A stretch of 21,610 bases of DNA, from positions 24,300 to 45,909 of the forward strand of contig DDNV01000048.1 of assembly GCA_002341315.1 (NCBI GenBank). Reading direction: 5' to 3'. The stretch is from Cellvibrionales bacterium UBA2511 (GTDB lineage Bacteria > Pseudomonadota > Gammaproteobacteria > Pseudomonadales > Porticoccaceae). The translations under genes and the position numbers were made by a program. Of the stretch, positions 6,887-14,600 are shown in pieces; within the stretch, counting starts at the first letter, position 1; each line of letters opens with the position of its first letter. The notes below the pieces were generated by a model, which ran no database searches, was not told where the DNA came from, and worked only from the letters and a program-made list of their open reading frames with translations.

Positions 6887-7705
6887 ATGATTGACGAAGA
6901 TAAACAGGAAAAGATCACCACCAGAATCTGGCGTGAAGTGCCCGAGGATGACAATCCATTTGCGGCAGCTGCCTGCTATTGTGCCGGCTTTGACGTGTTT
7001 GGGGATGTGTTGCGCAATGCCAGCTACATTGATTATCTGTACCTGCTTTTCAAGCACGAGCCGCCCACGGCCGAGGCGTCAAAGCTTCTGGAAGGTCTGG
7101 CACTTGCTTTAGCCAATCCGGGGCTGCGCGACCACAGTGTGCGTGCAGCGATGTGTGCCGCTGTGGGAGGGTCTACCCGGGCATCGGCACTGATGGCCTC
7201 AATTTCAGTGGGGGCGGGAAACCTGGGTGGTGGCCGCGAAGTTTATACGGCGGTTAACTGTTGGCAGACATGCGGTACGGATCTTGCCGCCTGGGAAGCG
7301 ATTATTAAATCCCCTCCACAGGAAGAACGCGTTGATGTCTGGATGCCGATGGAGCATGCCCCGGGTTTTGATCCAAATGGGGTCAGCTGCCCTAAACCTG
7401 TCAGGCAAACCCTGGCGTATCTTGCCGAAATAAGTGAAGGGGATAGCCTTGTCTGGCTGATGCAGCATCGTGAAAAACTTGAAGCTATTGCGGGTGCACC
7501 TCTGGCAATGTCCGGTGTCGCGGCTGCCGCAATGAATGATTTGTCACTTTCCGCTGAAGAATCGGAAATTCTTTTTATGCTGCTTCGGTTGCCCGGCGCT
7601 GCAGTACACGCACTTGAGCAGGAAAAACTGGGATGGCGTCGATATCCTTTTTTTGGAAATGGCCTGAAACTTATGCCTTACGATCAAGTGAGCGATGAGG
7701 ATTGA
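6887..7705 (+). CDS. citrate synthase/citryl-CoA lyase-like protein 1, catalytic residues not conserved
   Basis: This 272-residue protein resembles the short, citryl-CoA-lyase-sized members of the citrate synthase superfamily. The fold signature can be followed: GFDVFGDVLRNASYIDYLYLLF (helix pair near the N-terminus), EGLALALANPGLRDHSVRAA, GSTRASALMASISVGAGNLGGGREVY and a C-terminal PLAMSGVAAAAMNDL. Where active enzymes have HGGAxE, this protein has LGGGREV (His to Leu by my alignment). Where they have GFGHPV, it has GFDPNGV, and where they have NVDGA, it has AMSGV (Asp to Ser). All three catalytic residues thus seem to be replaced. It starts 2 bases after the ThDP enzyme with no clear Shine-Dalgarno, so translation is probably coupled. 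It may pair with the next gene product. The superfamily assignment is by eye and the activity is unknown. Confidence 0.7.
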   Translation: MIDEDKQEKITTRIWREVPEDDNPFAAAACYCAGFDVFGDVLRNASYIDYLYLLFKHEPPTAEASKLLEGLALALANPGLRDHSVRAAMCAAVGGSTRASALMASISVGAGNLGGGREVYTAVNCWQTCGTDLAAWEAIIKSPPQEERVDVWMPMEHAPGFDPNGVSCPKPVRQTLAYLAEISEGDSLVWLMQHREKLEAIAGAPLAMSGVAAAAMNDLSLSAEESEILFMLLRLPGAAVHALEQEKLGWRRYPFFGNGLKLMPYDQVSDED

Positions 7706-7707
7706 GC

Positions 7708-8508
7708 ATGCCGGATGACCTGCAAAAGTACGAAGATAATTGGGAAACATCCATGGGGGCATGGTTTCCGGGAGAAAAAGTCACATTAAGGGGTAAAGAT
7801 GTTCTAACGGAGTTAAGAAATTACCGTTGGCATCAATATCTCCTCTACGGTGTTACTGGAAAAAAGTCTGAGCGTATAGCCCGTTTATTTGAGGGTATTT
7901 GGCTTATCAGTTGTAGTTTTCCCGATCCACGTTTATGGAACAATAGGGTAGCCGCGCTGGCCGCTACAGCCCGCTCTACAGGCGTGCTGGCATCATCGGG
8001 GGCGCTTGCTGTTACAGAAGCCACCATATATGGATTAAAACCAATAAAAGGGGCTATGGATTTTCTCTATCGCACGATGGCTAAAATTAAGAGCGGTCAA
8101 ATGCTTGAAGATGTTGTTCGAGGAGAATTAAAAAAATACAGGAATGTATATGGATATGGGCGACCCATCACTGACCGAGATGAGCGAGTTGCGCCCTTAA
8201 TGGAATTTGCTCACTCACTTGATGCCGGGCATGGTGAGTATACTCAGTTGGCATTTAAGGTTGATGAATATTTGTCATCTTCCCGCTATGGATACACTAT
8301 CAATATTTCTGGGGTAGCCGCTGCTCTTATGGCAGACGAAGGTTATTCTCCAGACGATCATTATCATCTGGCAACTCTAGCTTTTACTGCGGGTGTGATT
8401 CCCTGCTTTATCGACGCCAGCAAGAAACCGGAAGGTGCTTTTTTTCCGTTGCGAACAACTCGCATCAATTATGAAGGCACAGAACAATTGAGGGTTTGGG
8501 GTAAATAG
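7708..8508 (+). CDS. citrate synthase-like protein 2, catalytic residues not conserved
   Basis: This 266-residue protein is a second, diverged citrate-synthase-fold member. It has the RGKDVLTELRNYRWHQYLLYG N-terminal helices, FPDPRLWNNRVAALAATARST (the P-S-T-x-A-A-R region of the family), YGYGRPITDRDERVAPLMEFA in place of GFGHxVYxxxDPRA, INISGVAAALMADEGYSP in place of the NVDGALAAL helix, and TAGVIPCFID followed by PLRTTRINYEG, which resembles the family's C-terminal R-x-x-Y-x-G. By my alignment the catalytic His, His and Asp are replaced; GYGR and NISG are the clearest cases. ATG 7708 with AGGA six bases upstream is preferred to TTG 7702. Base composition is clearly more AT-rich (sampled lines 33-42% G+C) than the neighbours (50-57%). 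It probably forms a heteromer with the preceding protein; that is inference. Confidence 0.7.
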   Translation: MPDDLQKYEDNWETSMGAWFPGEKVTLRGKDVLTELRNYRWHQYLLYGVTGKKSERIARLFEGIWLISCSFPDPRLWNNRVAALAATARSTGVLASSGALAVTEATIYGLKPIKGAMDFLYRTMAKIKSGQMLEDVVRGELKKYRNVYGYGRPITDRDERVAPLMEFAHSLDAGHGEYTQLAFKVDEYLSSSRYGYTINISGVAAALMADEGYSPDDHYHLATLAFTAGVIPCFIDASKKPEGAFFPLRTTRINYEGTEQLRVWGK

Positions 8509-8511
8509 ACA

Positions 8512-10656
8512 ATGAAAAAAATGATATTTGCGCCATTCTTGATGATGGCTTCGTTAACAATCATTGCTGATAAGTCGGTGGCTGACTCCGATCTGGAGCT
8601 GATGTCCCTGTATGGTGGCGAAGAATTTATCAGTATTGCCACCGGGGTGACTCAACCTATTGCCAAGGCACCGGCCGTTGCCTCTGTTGTTACCGCAGAA
8701 GAAATAGAAAAAATTGGTGCACGCGATATCGATGATGTGCTGGAGACCATCCCCGGGTTGCATGTGGCCCGGGATAGCACTGGCTATAATCCGATCTACA
8801 CCTTCCGTGGGATCTACGCGGGCCTCAACCCTCAGGTTTTAATGCTGATTAATGGCATCCCGATTACTAACCTGTTTCAAGGGGACAGAAATGTTGTCTG
8901 GGGAGGCATGCCAGTTCAGTCGATATCCCGAATCGAGGTGATCAGAGGGCCGGGGTCCGCCCTGTATGGTGCGGATGCTTTTGCCGGTGTCATCAATATT
9001 GTCACCCACGAGGCCAATGGGGAAGAGCATTTTGAGGCCGGAGCCCGGTACGGTACGTTTAATACCAAGGACTTCTGGGTCAGTAAAGGTGGCTCGATAG
9101 GTGATCTGAAATTTTATGGCATCCTGGAGGGGCAAAAAACCGATGGTTTTAATGAAAAAATAAAAGCGGACGCTCAATCCCTCTGGGATATGTTCAGTGG
9201 AACCAATGCCTCATTGGCACCGGGTTCTGTGAACACCCAGCGCGAAAACTATGATGCCCGACTGGAGCTGGTCTATAAAAACCTGACGTTACGTGGTGGG
9301 CTCCAATCCAGGAATAATGCAGGTGATGGCGTTGGTACAGCACAGGCGCTAGCTCCGGATAACAGGTTATCCAGCCAAAGATTCAACACTGATCTGACCT
9401 ATGACAATAAAGCGATAATCAAGGACCTCTCTTTAAAGATTCAGGCCAGCTACCTGCACACCACTCAGGAAGTGGAGGGCGATCTGGTGCTTTACCCGGC
9501 GGGATCGACGGGGCCGTTTTTTGACCCCGAGACCCTCTTACCAATCTATCCGGGTGGTTTCCCTGATGGTGTGATTGGTAGCCCGGAAGTCTACGAGCGT
9601 CACTCGAGGCTGAATATTTCCAGTTTTTATACGGGGATAGACAAACACGAAATCGGTTTTGGCACGGGTTATTATTACGGCGATGTTTACAAGGTAAAGG
9701 AGTCGAAAAACTTTGAGTTCCCTCCGTCCACTGAGCCTCCTATTATTATTCCCGGGGGGCCAGTGGTGGATGTGAGTGATACCCAAAAAGTTTTTCTCGA
9801 AGAAGACGAGCGGATAAACAAATACCTGTTTTTACAGGATATCTGGCAGCTTGCCAACGACTGGGAGCTGACCGCAGGCGTTCGCTATGATCACTACTCG
9901 GATTTCGGTGATACGGTAAATCCGCGTTTCGCCCTGGTCTGGTCCACCACCAGGAAACTGACCACCAAGCTTATTTATGGTGAAGCCTTCAGAGCTCCTT
10001 CCTTTGTGCAAACGCGGGCAATTAACAACCCGCTTCTTCTGGGGAATCCAACACTGGATCCTGAAGAATTGAAAAGTTACGAAATTGCCTTTGACTATCG
10101 TCCGAATTACGATCTGATACTCAACGTCAATGCATTTTATTATGAATGGGACGATATTATTCAGTTTGTTTCCGACCCCGGTGGCAGTACCAGCACGGCC
10201 CAAAACGCGGGTGAGCAAACCGGACACGGTATGGAGTTTGAGGCACGCTGGAGCGCAACAGAGCGCCTCAAACTGATTGGTAATTTCGCCTGGCAGAAAT
10301 CTAAAGACAGAAATCTCGATACAGACGCCGCAAACTCGCCGGAAAAACAACTGTATGCGCAGATGAATTGGCAGTTTGCCGAGCATTGGAACCTCAACCT
10401 GCAGGCGAACTGGGTCATGGATCGAAATCGTGCAGGGGGGGATGCCCGTTCCGATATTGATAATTATGCCTTGGTCGATGTTACATTGCGCCGCAAGTCC
10501 CTGTGGAGTGGGATAGATGTGGCGCTGATTGTCAAAAACCTCTTTGATGAAGATGCCCGTGAACCCAGCCCAAATTCGGATTTTGGTGCTTTTATACCCG
10601 ACGATCTACCACTGGCGGGTCAGACTATCATGGCTGAAATACGTTATAACTATTAG
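8512..10656 (+). CDS. TonB-dependent outer-membrane receptor
   Basis: This 714-residue protein is an outer-membrane, TonB/ExbB/ExbD-energised transporter. Residues 1 to about 24 form a signal peptide ending KSVA before DSDLEL. A segment EEFISIATG (about residues 36-44) may hold the TonB box. The plug domain (about 45-168) shows VASVVTAEEIEKIGARDIDD, IPGLHV, FRGI, MLINGIP, RIEVIRGPGSALYGADAF and GVINIVT. The rest is a 22-strand beta barrel with AGVRYDHYSDFGDTVNPRFA, YGEAFRAPSF, NLFDE and a terminal aromatic residue (RYNY) for BAM insertion. The plug resembles receptors of the FepA/BtuB/CirA class, but the ligand is unknown. It starts 3 bases after the preceding gene and is followed within 36 bases by a periplasmic binding protein, so both probably handle the same ligand. 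Confidence 0.93.
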   Translation: MKKMIFAPFLMMASLTIIADKSVADSDLELMSLYGGEEFISIATGVTQPIAKAPAVASVVTAEEIEKIGARDIDDVLETIPGLHVARDSTGYNPIYTFRGIYAGLNPQVLMLINGIPITNLFQGDRNVVWGGMPVQSISRIEVIRGPGSALYGADAFAGVINIVTHEANGEEHFEAGARYGTFNTKDFWVSKGGSIGDLKFYGILEGQKTDGFNEKIKADAQSLWDMFSGTNASLAPGSVNTQRENYDARLELVYKNLTLRGGLQSRNNAGDGVGTAQALAPDNRLSSQRFNTDLTYDNKAIIKDLSLKIQASYLHTTQEVEGDLVLYPAGSTGPFFDPETLLPIYPGGFPDGVIGSPEVYERHSRLNISSFYTGIDKHEIGFGTGYYYGDVYKVKESKNFEFPPSTEPPIIIPGGPVVDVSDTQKVFLEEDERINKYLFLQDIWQLANDWELTAGVRYDHYSDFGDTVNPRFALVWSTTRKLTTKLIYGEAFRAPSFVQTRAINNPLLLGNPTLDPEELKSYEIAFDYRPNYDLILNVNAFYYEWDDIIQFVSDPGGSTSTAQNAGEQTGHGMEFEARWSATERLKLIGNFAWQKSKDRNLDTDAANSPEKQLYAQMNWQFAEHWNLNLQANWVMDRNRAGGDARSDIDNYALVDVTLRRKSLWSGIDVALIVKNLFDEDAREPSPNSDFGAFIPDDLPLAGQTIMAEIRYNY

Positions 10657-10692
10657 GGAATGCTGCAGTCGGTCATTCGACAGGATCCAAGG

Positions 10693-11637
10693 ATGAAACA
10701 ACTATTTCTTAACTCTTCTGTATTTGCCAGCCGCTCGTTTTTTACAGCGGTTATGCTGTTTTTGATGCTATTTTTATCGGGTTTGAGTAGCCATACAGTC
10801 AGTGCTGAGCTGCTTGTTCTCTATCCGGAGATTCGCGCTCCGTTTTCAAAAATTTTTGAAGATATTTCAGCCGGCGCACAAGAGGAATTCCGGGGGCGAA
10901 CAACGCTCGTTTCTCTGGACGAAAATGAGGTTGCCTTACCCATTGTTAAGGCTAATCGTCCCGATGTCATATTGGCACTGGGCCAGAGAAGTGTGTTGAG
11001 CCTGGAATTGGAAAAAAATCAGGTTCCCGTCGTGTTGGGGGCTGTAAACGATGCACGATATCCGTTTCCGGGAATTTTAATGATTCCCGATTCAAAGGTT
11101 ATCCTGGAGAAACTGATTATGTTGTCTCCCGCCGTCAAGCGGGTTCATGTGGTAAAAAAAACCCCGGGAGAAGATATTCAACTGCTTGGAGCCAGTGAGT
11201 TTCTGGCCAGTCAGGGGAAGGAGTTGATTATTCATCAAGGGGCAGATATCAGAGAGGCCGCTGCAATCTATGCGGAATTGACGAAGCATGCTAGCTCGGG
11301 TGATGCCGTCTGGATTTTGCAGGATGGCTCTTTTGTGAATAGCGCCATTTTATCGATGTTGCTGGATGTGGCATGGAAAAAAAATCTGGTGGTGTTTTCC
11401 TCGAATCCACTGCATGTAAAACACGGTGCCCTGTTCGCCGTTTACCCGGATAATCGAAAGATGGGTGCAAGCCTCGCCAACCTAGCCAATAGAATACTCA
11501 CCAGCGATGTCGATCAGAAGATGAGCCCGCTTCAGGATGTACTGCTGGCGGTTAATGAGCGGACAGGGAATCACTTGGGGCTCTCTCTTTCTTCCAAACT
11601 CAGGGACGAAGTCAATCTATTGTTGCCGGCCAGGTAA
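10693..11637 (+). CDS. COG2984-type periplasmic substrate-binding protein (no permease nearby)
   Basis: From ATG 10693 this is a 314-residue protein with a long signal peptide (hydrophobic FFTAVMLFLMLFLSGL, cleaved near TVSA before ELLVLYPE). The mature part has the two-lobe pattern of the ABC-transporter substrate-binding family PF04392/COG2984: an initial VLYPE strand, RPDVILALGQRSV, VPVVLGAVND, SPAVKRVHVVKK, GDAVWILQDGSFVN, LVVFSSNPLHVKHGALFAVYPDNRKMG. An AGGA seven bases upstream favours ATG 10693 over ATG 10660, whose AGGGA is too close. No ABC permease or ATPase is in the window. It lies between the TonB receptor and the hybrid kinase (10-base gap to the latter), which suggests a sensory role handing a ligand signal to the kinase. 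The ligand is unknown. Confidence 0.85.
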   Translation: MKQLFLNSSVFASRSFFTAVMLFLMLFLSGLSSHTVSAELLVLYPEIRAPFSKIFEDISAGAQEEFRGRTTLVSLDENEVALPIVKANRPDVILALGQRSVLSLELEKNQVPVVLGAVNDARYPFPGILMIPDSKVILEKLIMLSPAVKRVHVVKKTPGEDIQLLGASEFLASQGKELIIHQGADIREAAAIYAELTKHASSGDAVWILQDGSFVNSAILSMLLDVAWKKNLVVFSSNPLHVKHGALFAVYPDNRKMGASLANLANRILTSDVDQKMSPLQDVLLAVNERTGNHLGLSLSSKLRDEVNLLLPAR

Positions 11638-11647
11638 TTATTGAACC

Positions 11648-14600
11648 ATGGGGCTTTCCAGAAACAAAACCAGCAATATGAAATTCAGGCACCAGCTGGC
11701 CTTGATTTTTGTGGTTGGTATTCTGGTGATGGCACTGATCACCTCTCTCGCAGTCAGCAACATTTCAAGTAAGATCTTTCGTGATGGCCAACTGCAACAG
11801 GGCTTTCAGGTCATAGAGTCGCTTGCCAGACAGGGCGAACTGTCTCTTCTCTACCAGAGTCGTGAGAGCGCCAAGGATCTGGTGGATAATGCGCTTAACT
11901 TCCCCGGCGTCAAAGCGGTAACCGTGATGCTGGATACGGGTGAGGTTCTCTATGCTGGCGGTGATGAGGCGCTGCAGTCAGGCGTTCACTCAGATGAAGT
12001 CAGTCTCATTCACGAGGATGATAATCATTGGGTGTTCAATGCTCCCGTTCTTGCCGGGAAAACCGAGGATGCCCTCTGGGAAGAGTATTCTGATGATGGT
12101 AAGTCTGAGAGGGAGACGCTGGGCTATATCTCGGTTGTTGTTGGCAAGGATGCTTTGATTTTGATGGAACAAAGTATTCTGCAGAGCAACCTATTCATTT
12201 CCATGATTATTGCTGTGATTCTGCTGTTGTTGCTGTTGGGCATTTCCCGTCGCCTGACCAATCCTCTGGAAAAGCTTTCGATAACCATGAAGCGCGCTGA
12301 AGAAGGTGATTCTGTGATTCGCGCAGATCTGGGCGGCCCCGCCGATATTACCGATATGCAGCATGCTTTCAATTCCATGATGGAGGCCCTGGAAAGTCGA
12401 CAACAGGAGTTGGTAAGAGCCATGTCTGCGGCGCTGGAGTCCGCCCGTATCAAAGGAGAATTTGCGGCCAATGTGACGCATGAACTGCGCACTCCGATGA
12501 ACGCAGTCCTGGGCATGCTGGATCTGTTGATGACCATGGGGTTGAGCCCGAAGCAGCTCGAGTATGTGGAAACAGCAAAAACCTCTGGTGAAGGCTTGCT
12601 GGAATTGATCGATGAAATTCTTACTTTCTCGGAAATTGATACCCATAACCTGACCATTGAGAAGGAAGACTGCTACCTTTACGAGCTTCTGGATGAAGTG
12701 ACGGGTCTGCTGGCAAATCAGGCGCTAAAGAAGAAAATCGATCTGGGGTACCTGGCTGGTGAGCAGGTGCCGTCTGTCATTCATGGCGACGCGTCGAGGA
12801 TTCGACAGGTGCTGATTAACCTGTTGGGCAATGCGATCAAATTTACCGATATCGGGGAGGTCGCAGTCTATGTGACGGTTATTGAGAATGCTGATAACGC
12901 TCCCCCTGAACAGATTATGTTGCAATTTGAGGTTCGCGACTCCGGTATCGGGATTACGGTTGAAGACCAGAACCGTATTTTTGAGGCTTTTACCCAGGTG
13001 GATTCATCCAGCACAAAGCAATACGAAGGAACTGGCCTCGGTTTGGCGATCAGCAGACAAATTGTTGAACTCATGGGCGGGCATATCAGAGTGTCCAGTG
13101 AGCAGGGCAATGGAAGCTCGTTCTGGTTCACCTTGCCGACGGAAATAAGAGGCGCTCAAAATACCGGGATGACTACAGCTACCACCCTTTCTGGTAAGAG
13201 GGCTTTGCTGGTCGATAATAGTCCCATCGTGCGCGACTTTGGTGTGCAACAACTGGATAGGTTGGGAATTCGTTGCGATGCAACCGACTCGGGGTTCAAA
13301 GCACTGGAGCTCATCCGCAAAATGTCCGCAGATGATGAAGAGCTGGATATTCTCCTGATTGATGAAGATATGCCGGGTCTGAAGGGACCTGATTTTCTCA
13401 AGCTGGTCAAGGAAGAGCCTTCCCTGAAAGATACCTTGATAGCTGTTCTCAATAATCCCTGGGTAACGGGTGGCCTGGAAAAGATGGCTGGCATGGCGCG
13501 TCTCAACAAACCCTTGAGAACCACCGAAATCAAAGGTTGCCTGGAACAGTTATTCCTGGGTGTCGCCGAGCCTGATGAGAAAAAAACAACCTCTAAAACG
13601 ATCAACAAACTGTATAGCCGACAGCGAAAAATTCTGGTGGTGGATGACAATCGTCCCAATCAAAAAGTGGCGATCGCCATGCTTGAGCGTATGGGGTGCC
13701 AGTGCGAGCTGGTCGATACGGGCAAGGGTGCTGTAGAGGCAGTCATTCGCAATCGCTTTGATGCGGTTTTGATGGATTGTTACATGCCGGTCATGAATGG
13801 TTACGATGCGACCAGGCAGATCAGGATGTACGAAGGCGGCCATGATAACAGCTCCGGTATTCCTATTATCGCGATGACTGCCAACAATACCCAATTGGAA
13901 GTGGATCGTTGCATGGACGCGGGTATGGACGATTTTTTGTCAAAACCTCTGCGTATTGATGACCTGGAAAAAATGCTCCTGAAATGGGTGCCGCCAGACG
14001 AAGATGAATCCACCGGTAACGAGGTGGATGACGACCTCTTTTCTGTTCGTGGTGTGGATATCTCCGGCTTCAGTTATGACCCGCTGGTTATTCAGGAGTT
14101 AAAAGCAAGCGTTGGGGAGGTAATCGTTTCAATGATTGAAGCGTTCCTTGAAGACACGCCTGTGTATCTTCAGTCGCTAAAACATGCCATTACAGAGAAC
14201 GATGGCCGCCAAGTGAGAGAGCTCGCGCACACGGTGAAGGGCAGTGCGTCCAACTTTGGTGCCCGGCGTGTCACAGAACTGGCCAAAACGATTGAAGAAA
14301 AAGGTGCGATTGACGATCTCGCTGGTGTCGATAGTCTGTTCGAACAACTTAAAGGAGCCTTTGCCACTCTCAGCAAGGATCTTCAAGAATTCATACCCGA
14401 CTCGGACGATGCTGACAAAGTCCGCAAAAAGAGCTATCACATTCTGGTAGTTGATGATGATCGTTCCATGCGACTGGCGTTAAAGAACGTTTTCAAAAAT
14501 GAGGATTATGTGATTGAGGAGGCGGGCAATGGCATGCAGGCGATTTCCATGTGTCAACGTGATATGCCCGACCTGGTCTTGATGGATGCCATGATGCCCG

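Noticed and set aside
9832..10386. Long minus-strand reading frame (184 codons) opposite the TonB receptor gene
   Set aside because: It overlaps a strongly supported gene on the other strand, shows no recognisable domain and has the Cys/Arg/Phe-rich look of an antisense shadow.
12124..12657. Minus-strand frames opposite the kinase HisKA region
   Set aside because: The plus strand encodes HAMP and HELRTPMN here; the antisense translations are Ser/Arg-rich with no family likeness.
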